Positions 1 to 12,800 are shown, counted from the first letter of the stretch. The stretch is DNA of 64,000 bases from Fasciola hepatica (GCA_948099385.1 CANUEZ040000062.1:744001-808000); one strand, 5' to 3'. Notes: generated by a model from the letters alone, not told the origin. Translations and numbers: made by a program.

Positions 1-1124
1 ACCTGTTACAGAAACAAGACTGAATTGCGTGACGCCATGGAATTGAACAAACAGATTATCACGCGGGCTCGGAAACAAGGGGTGGTGGTCGGCGTGAAAT
101 CTAGTGATCAAAGTGCACGGGAAGCAGATGAACTGTTCAGCAAATGCAAGACAAAATTGTGGAAGATAGAAAGGAATCTGGACTAAACCAGTTTAATGGA
201 GATCTTCGATACGGCGAGCTGAATTTTCATGTCCAACTTCAATAAATATTTGCAGTAGTTGGTTTCCTCATGGATATCCTATTGAGAGATAGCAACCAAA
301 ATCACCACAACCAGTTTGTCGCCAATGGCGGTTCAAAGTGAAATGGAAACTAACCCGTCGGCGTGGAATTCGAGGGCAGTTTCGCACTTCAAATTTTTGA
401 ATGATATTTTCATTGCACTGTTACCACTATTATATTGTTCTTCCTAATTGGCTTTATTTATTCATGAACCAAATTGAAATCGTTGTTTTCAATTGACCCA
501 TTCGCTGATCACTAAATGAGCGTGTTTACTGACCGCGTTGTGCAGACTACACACAAAGGTTTCCAAAGCTTCTCATTTTTAGACAAACTTAGCTATTCGG
601 TCAGAGTAGGTGAGTATTTTGCGGGACGTAATTCGGCCATATTCAGTTGAGGTCACGTCACATGTTCGCGAGCACGATGCACCGTTTGTTTACGGAACTT
701 TAGTATGTAACCGATGTGGATATTTCTCTTTGAAATCATCATTTTAAAGCATTTCATTCGAAACTAAATGCATCAATTAATAATACAGTGAGTATGATAA
801 ATAGGCAGGAGTGCAGCCTTTGCGTTTCATTTCAAGAAATCGCGTTTAGCAAATGTGGGTTGCTCACTGAGATCAACCTATGGCAATGATGCACGTCAAA
901 TTAAGTTCCCATTGGCGGATTGCATTTATGAACCACGAACATGGGGCACGCAGAATTACATGGATATTTATTTTCAGTCATGTTCATCAAAGTATCTCCT
1001 CTGTCATCTTGGCGTGAATATTTTGGGGGACCCTGTTGTAGGCAGTGAAACTGCAAGTTCATTGTGCAGGTGTCGTGGGTTAGTACAGCTTGAACGGGGG
1101 TAAAATGTTCGAAGCCCTTTGGCA
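1..1124. other. No recognisable gene
   Basis: Both strands are broken by frequent stop codons and the longest open stretch is about 80 codons. I recognise no protein motif, RNA or repeat. It may be intergenic or intronic sequence of an unseen gene. Confidence 0.5.
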
Positions 1125-1215
1125 TGGCCCCATTCAGAGCACAGCTGATAGAGCACAGACGGTACTAAACTATGGGTGGGGTGCATGAGTGGGTTTGAAT
1201 CCCGCCGAGGTCAAC
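1125..1215 (+). repeat. tRNA-like / SINE-like relic
   Basis: A stretch resembling a tRNA D-arm (gctgatagagc, about 1139-1150) is followed about 50 nt later by gggtttgaatccc at 1191-1203. The latter looks like the internal B box of an RNA polymerase III promoter and can form a T-arm-like stem. The anticodon arm between them does not fold convincingly, so this is at best a tRNA-derived SINE relic. Chance resemblance is possible. Confidence 0.25.
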
Positions 1216-4200
1216 GACTTGTCAGGTGAGTGAAACAAGACAGTCAAATCAGCTCCAATACGTTTGAGATAATCTGAACACTATGTTCCGAATCTAGATC
1301 TACCGAAAGTGCACAAGGAAGGGGTACTTCTGCTTCACTTTGTAGATATGTGCAACTAACCACGATGAACTGGTTGACTTAGATCGGTGAACTCATCCAA
1401 ATGATAAATTGCGAGATTTATCGCGTACAATGGGTAGTATGTATTACGGAACCCTTTACTGTATTCTGCATGAGTCTATACCTAGCCGTTGTGCCCTCTC
1501 TGTATACGAATGTACCTTTAGAAGTAGCTTTGCAGTGAAAGAAAGATGGAATAGAAAGAATCCGGAAGATTCGTTAGGTTACCAAAGGATTAATCCAAAA
1601 GACCTGTTCACCTATATTATCCAATTCAAATACAACGGAGACGGATTTCTCTAAAAGGACGGAACTGCAACGGGGTTCGCCCTCAGATCATTAGTTACCA
1701 GACAATTTTATGACCAATCTCGGAAGCAGCATCGTTTTTGAACAAATCTAGGAAACTACTCTCTACATGCTTTGTACAGACAACATAATTAGTATCCTTT
1801 TGATGTTCTGCTCGGCTTAATTCAAACCCTCGCAAAAAAGTACTGGAAATGGGCTCCGTAGAAGGCGTGTCATTCTTGGATGTAATTTTGTCCGATCGCC
1901 CTGATGATTCGCTAATAAGTTAGTTCATCACAAGAAAACATGGACATTCCAATATATACATTTAAAAGTTCCAGTACACCAAGGAGGAGTCATATTTCGC
2001 TTTTAGCATACAGAGCAGTTATGTTACACGCATCGGATCCAATTTAAGATGAACTGTTGTATTAGGCAAATGTTCCTTGTGAACCAGTACCCCGAATATC
2101 ATATTAACAAAAGTAACAAAAGTGCTCGTAACAATTCTAGCCGTCAGATAGTCAAGTGGTTGGTCATTTACCCCTCGATGCAGCTCAGGTGGGACAATAT
2201 GGCAGATACGGTAAATAGGTAGCTGCAAATCGCAGTCAGTCCACATTTTGCTGCGGTGCTCCATGATTTGTCCACCTTTCGATCAGTTCTTTTCGCAGAC
2301 CAAAGACAGCCTACAGGGTTTTTCACCTCTCTTGTATGCACCAATTTGCCTGCGCCTCTGGGGTGATTTGAGTAGGTCAAATCACAGGGCAGCTGTCTAA
2401 GTGCTTAGGGGAATACCCCGCGAGTCGATAGAAATATGTACCCGTGAGAAGCGGACAGAGTGGAGTTACCATCCAGTAGATGGGATCCGATCACGTCATC
2501 AATGTAAATGGGGTCTATCGTCTACATTATCAGTGGGAGATATAACAAGAAAGGTGAGTTTTAGTCAGCGCTGATCAGGTCGTGGTTCTACTAAACAGTG
2601 AGCCATGAAATAGCAATTAAGGTCTCCAAGTCTAACCTGGCCATCGACACAAGGAACTATGACGTATTCACTAATGGCATTCAGCCGACAAAACAATAAT
2701 CAATAAGAATTATCTCTCATGACACCAACTGCACCACAACCTTGGGCTCGTTTTTAACAAATGTCGTCACCATGGTCATTGATTTCCATATGATTTTTCC
2801 TGTCATCCTAGCTCCGAGTCCTTGGAATGTGTTTTTCTCCAGCCAGCTGCGTATCACCGAAAACAAAGTTTTGATGTCGCATGTTCTAACACGAACCGCA
2901 TATCAGAGCCCATGAAATTCCACACCTTCCCATTGTCCTTTAACGGCTAGATCGTTGATCCTCTATCGTCCACTTCATATATATTGATGCGTTTATTACG
3001 CTGGCTTGAAAACAGGCATGGTGGAAACACTAAAAAGTGATGGCTAACAGAAAGTAATCAATAGGAGTTGCCGCACTGAATACTGCGGTTTTTTTTGCTA
3101 ACTATGCACCCATTCCAGAATAATACGATGAGTGATGAAGCCGCGTTTAACATTTCTATTCGAGTGTGCTTCTTTTGCCTTTGAATAACTAATTGCAATC
3201 CGTAAGTCGGAACGGCTCTACGGGGAGTAGTGAGACTTTGATCACTGGATGGAATTCTACACACTCAGGAAATTTGGGATTCATATGTTGTTTTGACTCA
3301 TGTATGGTATGATTCAGAGTGCAGCATCAACGCTGGACTCACCACTGAAACCCATATAATCACCACACAGCCTTTTCATCTGTCTTGGCATGAATCATCA
3401 GCAGTGCACATCCACCGAACCCTTACTGGTACTGGAATTCGGTGATAGTATCCCCTTTATAACTTTCGCAGTTCGGTTCGGATCCCGCCTGCTCCACGGA
3501 AGCTGAAATCACGAGCTAAAGGTGCGGGTTGTTACCGAGATTTAAAGGCTACAATGCCCGTCTATTCGGTTTTGCCTGCCCTGGCTATTGGTTTACTAGA
3601 GTGGGACTGCTGCCTCGGAAAGTCTCTCCATAAAACCCTACAGAGGGGCTGAGTGCCACGGGAAGAAGACGCTACTCTTACCTCTCAGGTCATATTCCTC
3701 ATTCCCATGAGATGACGACATTTATAGTGATGTATTTTTCCATGCAAAGCAAAAACTTTTCTTGTGGGTTTTAAACCCAGTAATTTGGTCCGATACAAGA
3801 CTCAGTGACTCGCGATAGTTAAGAGGAAAATAGAATCATCTAGTATTATGTAGTCATTAACATATTCGCCTCGTATAGGTCGCAACGAAAGTCCTGAGTG
3901 TAATTTATGTTCTCATCATTGCTGAATCCTTCTGGAATCGATAAATCTTGACAGTATTTTTGTATCACTGAGGGATGTACACGAATCTCAATCAGTCATT
4001 TTACAGGTAATGGACTTGCGCGTTTTTCGAGATTGAGGTGGATTTCCTCTTTCTATAACTAGAATTGTCACTGAGTCTGAGCTTGCGAATTATCGATATT
4101 TGTCAATCACTAGGTCCCATTTTTCCCCTCCGATTTTGTTGCCACAAATGAGGATTTGACTTAGGACTCGTGAAAGGATAATGCTTCTTTTGAAACTCAA

Positions 4201-5362
4201 TGTTACTGATGTTCGATAGTTAGATAAATCCGTGAACTGACAAATTTCTCATAAGGTCATTGACAGCAGATCACTCATCACTGACACAGGTTTGTGTAAC
4301 TCGAACATCCGGTGAACGGTCGCCTTACAGTAATACAGCTAAATATCAATCAAACCGATCGTGTAGTATTCCTACTGTAACTGGCGTTTATCTATAATCG
4401 GCAAGTCAGACGTTGAACTGTTCAATAGAAAACTATAGTACACTTGCCTTCTTCACTATATTTATTATTTCTAATATAACATGTCACCCCTTCTCACTAT
4501 CCGTTCCAATGATTATCCTAACGGCATATCAGAAACAGATCTTTGACATGAGTCGGTAACGCGTATGAGTGTTTCCTGTGCAGAAGTTTGCCAAGCCAAG
4601 TGATACAGATGAAACATCCAATCCCCGGAATGTTGGGATTCCCATTCGGTACAAGATAACCACTAACTTTGAACTAGATAATTCCGGTAAATCAAAAAGT
4701 GGAAAAATATGAGTAGATAAAGACGAAGAAAATTGGAAACGGAAGGAACAACTTCAATGCAGCTACTCTAATGATTACGTGATCTGGATGTGTAATTTTC
4801 CCGTCATCAACTCCAACAGTCAGTCCAATTCAGTAGTGGTGTGTTTCCTATTTTTCTGTCAAGTGAGAAGCTGAAAACAGTGATTTTCCGTCACAAAGTT
4901 GAATTGGTGAGTCAGCAGCGTAGATGCGCATATTATATTCCAAACCATTTCGTTGCATTTCACATTTTATCCCCCTCGCATTATTTTTTACAACTACCAC
5001 TTGCCAGTCACTTCACTCTTGTCTCACTTCCTTTGGTTATTCTAATGACTATGTATAAATCGCATTGACTGCAGTGATCACGTACACGGATTTAACGAAA
5101 TTATTTAAGATACTTTGGGCAAACCTTCATTTCTGACTTATCTGTCCAAGCAAGCACCTCACTGCCCTTCAACAATCCTGAAGTCACTCTTAAAATGTGT
5201 CATCAAAAGAGTCGCGAACAGCAAGCGTATAGAATCTGGCAAAAGTCTTGTCTATCTGTGGTGCCTTGTGTTTAATCACCGTGGTACTGATTCGAATATC
5301 TCACTAGAATCAATTAATGTTACGATGATACTGATTTAAAGCAATAATTGTTTTCGGGCCCG
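1216..5362. other. No recognisable gene
   Basis: Only short chance reading frames (up to about 80 codons) occur. A B-box-like ggttcggatccc lies at about 3475-3488 but has no matching A box. Nothing else is recognised. Confidence 0.5.
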
Positions 5363-5450
5363 CATACACATACACACACATATATACATACATACATACA
5401 TACATACATACATACATACATACATACATACATACATACATACATACATA
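5363..5450. repeat. Microsatellite, CA/TA leader then (TACA)n
   Basis: Short CA and TA steps lead into about 65 bases of uninterrupted tetranucleotide repeat, TACA on the plus strand and TGTA on the minus strand, ending at 5450. An open frame through the minus strand consists only of repeated Met-Tyr-Val-Cys and is not a gene. Confidence 0.95.
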
Positions 5451-7019
5451 CGGACTGATCAAATTGCAAAGGAACGAACGGCTTCCTCCCAACCTTTAAT
5501 GGATATCACTCTGGCTGATTAAAATTTCCGGGTAAGCGTTGACACTGCCCGACACCGGAGCCCATGGTGAGAGAGATACCATGTTCCTGAGAGTGCATAT
5601 TTTCCTACTTGTTGTACTATCCTCGTTGCCAATCTTTTGTTTGTTACCGAAACATACTTGACTAGCAACTGCAGCTGGATGTCTGGATGTGTAAACTGTA
5701 TCTAAGGCGTGGCTTTGTGACTATACAGATTGCCCAGAATTTCACCGATAAATATATTGTTGTTCTGGTATTCCGTATCTGAATACTGCCAGTCGGTTAA
5801 AAGTCAAGTACCTCTATTCTCGATGCTCGTGTCCACAATCCTGTTTACAAATATGCGCACAGAAAGTCGACGTGGATCGTCGTGCAGCGGAAACTGTCTG
5901 TTTTTGATGTTACAGCCAAACGTCTGAGGCCTTGGATAGGAAAGAATAAATCCCAAGCAATGAAGGTGTTACGAATGGAATGAACCTAAATTCTTATTCG
6001 GTGATTTAGTCTTGTACTTTTGTGATCTGTCTTCTGCACATTATTCCCCAGTGAGATATTTCTTATGACTACAGTAGTTATAGATAACATCCGAAAAGTT
6101 TGAAAACCATCCTTTAGTAGGTCTAAGATCTTGACGTCAAAAACTCTTCCTCGTGGGTATTCTGTCGCCCATAATCTATAGGATAACGTGTGTTTCTCTT
6201 TGTCTGTTTGTTGTTGCATATATTATTCCCGGCTCACTTAGTTTTTGACGTCGTCTGACCAGCACATACAACCGACCGGGAATAAGCCTTTGTTTATTTG
6301 TGTTTCATGCACTTTTTGTGGATATTCTTATGATCGTTATAAGACTGGGGCACAGTGTAGCTACGTAGTTACGAAAAGTCCCAACAATGATTGTCCGAGA
6401 TTGACTCACTGTAAGATAATCTAACGCATCACGAAATCAAAGAGGGAAACAAATTAACCAGATGATCATGTCAGTGTAGCCACTTCGACGAATGAAAGAT
6501 GAGAATGACCTTTTCTGAGGTATTGAATCCTTAACGGATTCCAGTATATGCGCGACATAAACTTCGGTCACTTTTCTCCACTGAGAAAGAAAAAAGTCTC
6601 AATACAAATATGAGTAAAACATCAAACTTCACAAATCTTGAAATTCTGGGATTGAAAATGTGAAAGTTAGACTATGTTAGTGTAAATGGAGTTTAACAAC
6701 GGTCAGCTGAAAGTGATTTACATGAAACCAATTCCATTGAGTTATCTACCGATTCTGGTCAATTAGCCGGGGTTAATTAATGGAACACTTCCAAATTCAC
6801 TGTGATCATTGTGCTGATTTTTCTCATGGGAATCAAAGACAGGATACTTGTAATGGTGCCCCGAACCCCTTTCAACTCTAGTTGGTAAGCTGTTCATATG
6901 TTGCAATGGATGATATCTGTAAGACAGCGGTTTTGATAAATTTACTTTCCTAGAGAGATTCACAAATCCATCCAACTTATGAGCACAGACAGAAGTGAAG
7001 AATTACTAGACGTGAATAT
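5451..7019. other. No recognisable gene
   Basis: Short chance reading frames only. No family motif, RNA fold or repeat recognised. Confidence 0.5.
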
Positions 7020-7176
7020 TTATTTCAACTAATAGAAAATCCACTTGCGATTTTCACATCCGATTGTTCACAGCTGAGAGCTGAAAACGAACCAGAAGTG
7101 GAAAATCCAAGTGGATTTTCCATCATATAAGATTCAGTCTCCTTGTGCCAATTATACGTTCTATGAACTTATTTCA
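7020..7176 (-). repeat. SINE-like element, short copy with target duplication
   Basis: This is an internally deleted relative of the element at 21593-21837. It opens with gaaaatccacttgcgattttcacatc (first 20 bases: gaaaatccacttgcgatttt) and closes with the same tail as the other copies (tggattttcc, then a ctccttgtgccaat-like block). The two ends form an imperfect inverted repeat. The 8-mer TTATTTCA occurs at 7020-7027 and again at 7169-7176, flanking the copy exactly where a target-site duplication is expected. Strand follows the tRNA-like body of the longer copy. There is no coding capacity. Confidence 0.6.
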
Positions 7177-7536
7177 CTCCGCACACGGGCAAACATAAAC
7201 ATTTTTACGTACTTATTAGGAATTAGACGCACTAGTGCGTTAAAACAATGTAGACAGTTTGGATACTCTAACCGCATGGAAACATACGTTATGTGACAAT
7301 AGTGTCTGCCACGTACCTCATATTTGGGTGAGTCAGCATGTTTTATACGTGTGAATGAAAAGAACAAAGCATATGTTTGCATTCGGAAATTCATTTCTCC
7401 AATCTACATTCATCAATTGGAACAGGGCGAAAATCAACTTTTAAATCTATCTGGTTGTTGCCATTGCATCAGTTTCATAGTTAAAAAACGGATAAAGCCT
7501 CCCTACTTCTTACAGTTCAGAATAAAATATGGAGTC

Positions 7537-7689
7537 ATGACACTGCACGGTTTATTGCCGGCATTGCTTCACTTCATCCTAGCCGGTGCCCTCTGCAGAA
7601 CGGTAATCACATACAGTCCTATTATTGGGGAAAATACACAGGCTTCAATGTGCGGTTCAACATTATTCATCAGGGCAGATCCAGACTGA
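7537..7689 (+). CDS. Possible signal-peptide exon (hypothetical)
   Basis: A Met codon at 7537 opens a 50-codon frame. It begins with a short polar start and a hydrophobic run (LLPALLHFILAGALC), which is the shape of a secretory signal peptide. The frame is also open upstream to 7324, giving 121 codons in all. A GTAATC sequence inside the frame (about 7602) could serve as a splice donor. I recognise no domain after the hydrophobic run and see no partner exon. Chance is a serious alternative at this length, so this is a weak candidate for a secreted-protein exon. Confidence 0.15.
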   Translation: MTLHGLLPALLHFILAGALCRTVITYSPIIGENTQASMCGSTLFIRADPD

Positions 7690-7892
7690 TAGAGATATAT
7701 TTTTGTTTGCTTAATATGGGTTGATGTTGATCACCATCGTCTCCGCGAACCCTGGCGCATTGTGATTACCGACGCTTCTGCGCTTGTGGTGATTTTCTTT
7801 CGTTCTTACATTTATGGGAACTGTCCGCTTCTACTACATGTGAAGAAATAATGTCAGCAAGACGGCGTTGTCAGTGGAAAATTATGAGCCAA

Positions 7893-7940
7893 CGTTTCGG
7901 TTACCGTGGGTAACCTTTTTCAAGGTGTGTCGTTTTTTCG
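7893..7940. repeat. Short snap-back repeat (GGTTACC family)
   Basis: The sequence cgtttcggttacc is followed after 3 bases by ggtaacc, giving a perfect 7-bp hairpin (7899-7905 with 7909-7915). The same cgtttcggttacc block recurs as an inverted pair at 9.88-9.98 kb. This points to a small dispersed repeat, possibly the non-coding end of a larger element. Confidence 0.4.
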
Positions 7941-9882
7941 AGACACTCCGAACTTCGTTCGGGTATGACATGGTAAATCAAGCCTTTTACATAATATGAC
8001 TGATCCTGCGGTGTGATCGCTCAGTTCACCACTAAATCCTCGGAAGCACTGTAAAGCTATCTCATCCTTGTGTAGCAAGATTCACCTTCGCTCATTCGTC
8101 TAACATGCGTTATTGTTTAACCGAAAGCTGAATGCCACCAGCGGTTGCTATTTAGCAGTTGCCCTTGCGCACTCCTCGCGCACGCTCTCAAATACGCATT
8201 AACCGTTATCTCTCCCGATCACCTTCTCTTTCTTAATGATCGTGGACAATACCCTTCTGGCTATCGTGTTCTTAAAATGCAGAGCATAAGAGTAGCGTAC
8301 AGATGGTTTACTTAGTAGGAAGGACCGAAGAACACGTTTACTAAGGAAACTGTGAGGTAAGGTTTAGCGACCCTACGCTTGCGGTCAAACAGTTATCATC
8401 ATGAAATTTGAACATTAACGACCCCGGTTCTTTCCCTTCATCGCCGGCCACCTCATCATTAGGCAGCCCTTCATTGGTCGCGGCCCCGTTTCTGAATTGT
8501 TATACTTTGTTTTACGATAAATAAAAAAGACCTAGAAAGAATATTTTATTTTTTAAAGGAACCACAAAGTGTGCTTGATGAATCACATTACGTGAAATCT
8601 AATCTACCCTCAATCAAGTGTACCTTAGAATATGTTGCATTGCATTCATGAGAACTGCATTTAGTTTCATGCGTTATCAAAATCCAAACCGGAAACCGGT
8701 AGATATATTAATCTTAATGGCACACATGGCGACTCCCCGCTTCCCACTCTTTTATTCGTAATCACTCACTTTACCGTAGGAGGCAAAACGGCGAGACCTA
8801 CATTGACCAAGCCCTACTCCGGTACACGTTGACCTTTCGTGAACACCCATTGCCGCGGTCACGAAAGTGTGATCGGAGAAGGACGGTGTTAACATACTTA
8901 ACCGATGATGGCTGAATGAATTCTGAGAGGGTGAGGCTGATGCTAACTATCAACCAAACGACTAAGGATGACGGCCGGAGCTTTTCTGTCTAACTTGCTG
9001 AGATGCGAGAAATCAAACTAAACAGCCGAATCTGTTCGGTCACTGTCCGCTGTGTGAGGGAAGGAAGTTCGCTAATTCGTTTTCATTTTGACTTGCTGAC
9101 TGCCATTCCATTGCTTGTTAGATTTAAGAAACCAACCGATCGGAAAGTTTAATCAGTCGAATTTCTGGTCAAGCTCAAAAACGGGTTGTCTTAGTAAAGG
9201 CAAAGAGTCGGTAAATCGGCAAACTGCGATGAATGAATCATGATTCTTTCGTGCATGGCGAGGCCTTTCTTTCTATATGATGTGACAACAGTTGAGAAGT
9301 AAAATCACATTTTCGAAAACCCCATCCCATTCCTCCGTCACTTACCCAAAAAAGCAACCTTTTTTGGTCACATTAGTTATTGTAAGTGGAGCTCTGCCCT
9401 CTATAATTTCAATATCCTACTGGCTATTCTCTTAATGTCATCCTCCCCACCTTACACACATCTTATGTTGAATCAATGATATTGGGAAGGCTAGAAGATT
9501 TAATTAATGCGATGCATGTGGATCTGAATTATCGGTCTGTTCGCTACTTAGTGATTCCAAAATCTGCAATTCATGTGCTACTTCCAAGATGTTGGCTGAG
9601 ACTGGATTTGTAGAATTAAAATAGAAAACCTAAATCGCCGTACAAATGACTGTCGTCTGATAGCTACAGTTTTCGTGTTTTTTGCGTATGTGGAGTCTTT
9701 GTAAATCATCAACATTTCTTCACACTCTCTTGATCAGTAAAATGAGTAAATTTTCCATCATTGATGCATCGGCCCCGTAATCATTTCACAGTGTATCGAA
9801 AAAGCGATGCGCAGTGGGATACGCTGTATGCAAATCTTTAGTGTCTGATAACAAAGTGCTGTCGGAAATGATGGTAATCTGC
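7941..9882. other. No recognisable gene
   Basis: Reading frames are all short on both strands. The stretch near 8.4-8.5 kb is locally pyrimidine-rich. Nothing identifiable is seen. Confidence 0.5.
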
Positions 9883-9982
9883 TGTTTCGGTTACCGCTCT
9901 TAACCATTCTCAAGACCAGTTTACAGTCTATATATTCCATTGCAAACTGGTATTTACAAAGGGTAATCATGGTAACCGAAAC
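9883..9982. repeat. Imperfect inverted repeat, about 40-bp arms
   Basis: The left arm (9883-9923) and right arm (9943-9982) are imperfect reverse complements around a spacer of about 19 bp. The outer 12 bases are perfect: gtttcggttacc at 9884-9895 against ggtaaccgaaac at 9971-9982. The innermost bases also pair (accagttt against aaactggt). It shares its outer block with the hairpin near 7.9 kb. This fits a small fold-back element or the terminal part of a retroelement. Confidence 0.5.
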
Positions 9983-11206
9983 GTCAACTTACTATCGTCA
10001 TTATGAGAATGCTGTTTTATTGATAACAAAAACCCATATCCATTGATGAGTTCAAAAGAATGTATTTGCACATCGAACAGCCTCCTTATGAAGCACTAAT
10101 TTTACGATGATCTAAACAGCTCTACGAGATGCGCTATAGCATCGTTGTTGTCACTTCTAACGGGCATCAGTCTATCAGATGCGACTGAAATCAGTGAATT
10201 AGATAGGAATGATACAACCAAATATCTTTCTCATCGGTCGTTATCATTCATAACAACGTTACAAAAAAATTCATTCGCGAACAATGATACCGCAAACCAA
10301 AGTTTTCATTCCTATACCCTGTCTTCTTACATCTGGTCACATTTAGAGCTTGAGTTTCTCAGCACGTGCGGTTGACATGGTTAATCCAATTATCACCCAT
10401 TATCACAGTTGTAAAAACGTTAGAAGATGGTGTTCATAAATCTCAAAAGTGAGTTGTTCCTAGTAGTGTGTAGCATTCTGTGCAACGGCTCACATAAATG
10501 ATTTTACTCTCCATTATTGACGGGAAATAACACGAAATTTCTATCAACTGATCTTACCAAACTGCTGTGGGTACGAGCATCTGTGGATGTGATGTAATGC
10601 TCTTGTTTTCTAGATATTAATCAGGGCACAAGGACAATCACTAATCACGTGATTCCAGAACCCGGCAATGAAATTAGCTTGATGCAGCCAAATTGGAAGC
10701 CTCCTGGATTTTGAATGTTCATTCTGTTCTTCATGAATACCTCAACAAGTTTTGCCATACATGTAAATAGAAGTAACTGCCATAAAACCGACTTCATTCA
10801 CGGCATTTCCTGTACTGTGTCGGTGAGTGTTTCGATCTGAATTTAGGCCATCAATTTTGCATACAACCAGATGGGTTCTGCCAAGTAAAGCAAAAAATAA
10901 GTTCATTTGTAGTTGAACGACAACAACTCCTCAATGCTCCCTTGCACTCTGCCAGCTGAGCTGCAACATCACTAAGTGTGTTCCAGATATTTCCCGAATG
11001 AATCATACCATGGTGTGTATAGGGTGTTTGCTGGGGGTGGCACCTCTGAGTTGATAGACTGGCATGCCCTTGAGGTATCTTCCATCTCGCTGGTCTTCAT
11101 CAGGTACCCAGCTCTCACTGGTGGCTCCACGAAGGTAAAGCATTTATCAGCGGTCACACCTCAGCGATCCGCTCGGCAGGCGAGCCAAACCAGGTTGAGG
11201 ATAATT
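9983..11206. other. No recognisable gene
   Basis: Open frames of up to about 80 codons overlap on opposite strands at 10972-11221 and match nothing I know. On the minus strand CTGATGA at 11103-11097, preceded by GGGTAC, resembles the start of a hammerhead ribozyme core. The following stem II and GAAA are not intact, so I do not call a ribozyme here. Confidence 0.4.
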
Positions 11207-11815
11207 GAACTGTCCGAATAATCTCACAGAACACAGGAAGAACAACTAGAGGTGGCGAACAAGCTCGTTTTCAGTGATACATAATCAGGCCATTAAATCA
11301 CATTTTGTATGAACAGTGTTAAGTGAACAGAACAAAAGTCAAGATAGAGCGACGAGTGTAAACAGACTGGAGGAAAGGGGACCAAATTTTACGTGTGTGA
11401 CCTAGATCCGTCTCTGGACCGTGAGTGGATGTTTTTGGTGTCATTAGTCTCATCAACGGATCTGTGGTCTGTTTGGGGGTAGGGGACGATCCCAGGAAGC
11501 TTTAACGCTTGCATGAACTGCTTTTGGGCACATAGCGGCGGATTGTAGGGACGAGTGAATTCCGATTCCGCTTTGTGGCTAGGACACGGCACTTCACTAG
11601 TCTCGACTGCCCACTCCGAACTTTGTAAATTGGCCTAAACTCTTCGGTCCAGAGACGGATCTAAGTCACCCATGTGAAATTTGGTCCCCTCTCCTCCACC
11701 CAGTTTTGACTCATCGCTTCATCTTGATTTTTGTTCTACTCACTTAACATTGTTCTTATTAAATGTGACGTAATGACTTGATTATGAATCACTGAAAGCG
11801 ATAACTGAACTGCGA
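11207..11815. mobile_element. Fold-back element, copy 1
   Basis: A long imperfect inverted repeat. The arm at about 11262-11425 reappears as its reverse complement at about 11640-11800, including tggaccg/cggtcca next to the agacggatct block, the ggggaccaaattt block and the ttaagtga block. Roughly 210 bp separate the arms. A second copy with the same outer sequence (ggtggcgaacaagc-like) lies at 12447-12705. There is no transposase-like reading frame, so it looks like a non-autonomous fold-back or MITE-type element. The outer boundaries are approximate. Confidence 0.6.
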
Positions 11816-11894
11816 AAACCTCGGTGCGGCTCGCGAAGACAGTTCCTCCTGAATGGACGGACGAGATTTACGTATAATCCAGCGGCTGTGACGG

Positions 11895-12010
11895 GAATCT
11901 GTCGAACTAACAGAGCTGCATGGACCCATGGGTTGGATTCAAGTCAACCGAATGGCAAACGAGCTCCAGTGAAGCCATCGACAACCATGCATCAATACAC
12001 GACTACCTTA
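11895..12010 (-). repeat. Dispersed repeat family, minus-strand copy
   Basis: The reverse complement matches about 85 bases of the plus strand at 44262-44345 with scattered substitutions. Shared blocks include tgcatg, gtcgat, the gagctcg/gagttcg block followed by a gccat block, and gtccatgc. The ends are not defined. The 44 kb copy carries a B-box-like element nearby, so a SINE origin is possible. Confidence 0.45.
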
Positions 12011-12446
12011 CAGACTGCATTTGACTATGCAAAGACTAGAAGTACATCCTTGAATATAAACCGAGGGACGCCGGGTACTTCTCTTGTATTACACAATCAC
12101 GAAAATTCATGATCATGTTGTCATGAAGCCAGCGTATCCTCTCTAAAGAGCAGTGAAGTAAACTAAGTAAATCGAAGGAGAATATGCCGTCTATCAGTAA
12201 GCGTACGCTCTGACGACCTTCAACGAGATTTCAGCGAAAAGCAGTCGGAATGTTCAGGCCTAATACGCGGGGACAACTTGGCTGTGAATCTGGGATTGAT
12301 ATATCTCGAGAACTGTTGAGACTTTAGTGCCCCAGGTTGAAATTTACTAACTACGTGCCAGTGAGCGGTCCACTGAACAGGCAACAGACCAAATGTGTGA
12401 ACAGTTGCCACGATTCGATGGAAAGATATGTAAAGGAAGAATACTT

Positions 12447-12705
12447 GTTGACCGAATAATCCCATAGAGAACATGGAGAACAACATAAGGTGGTGAACAA
12501 GCCCGTTGTCAGTGATTCGTAATCAAGCCAATACATCACGCATGCGAGATTTGACCCCACCCACACTTAATTTTGACTCATAGCCTTATCTTGTTTTCTG
12601 TTCTGTCCACTTAACATTGCTCTTGTAAAATATGATTTAAAGGCATGATTATGCATCACTGAAAAGGGGCTCGTTCGCCACCTTGCGTTGTTCTCCAATA
12701 ATACT
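12447..12705. mobile_element. Fold-back element, copy 2
   Basis: Starts with ggagaacaac and ggtggtgaacaagc-like blocks as in copy 1 and ends with the inverted form (gctcgttcgccacc then gttgttctcc). The arms include gtcagtgattcgtaatca against tgattatgcatcactga. At about 250 bp it is shorter than copy 1, with most of the spacer missing. No coding frame is present. Confidence 0.6.
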
Positions 12706-12800
12706 TATCATTGGAGCTTAGTTCATCTACCATATCCTAAGGCTACGGTAACACTGTAACCAGGGTCCCAAAGCAGATTATTCGACAATGCAATTTCTAA

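Noticed and set aside
5310..5492. Minus-strand frame with repeated Met-Tyr-Val-Cys
   Set aside because: It is the translation of the (TACA)n microsatellite.
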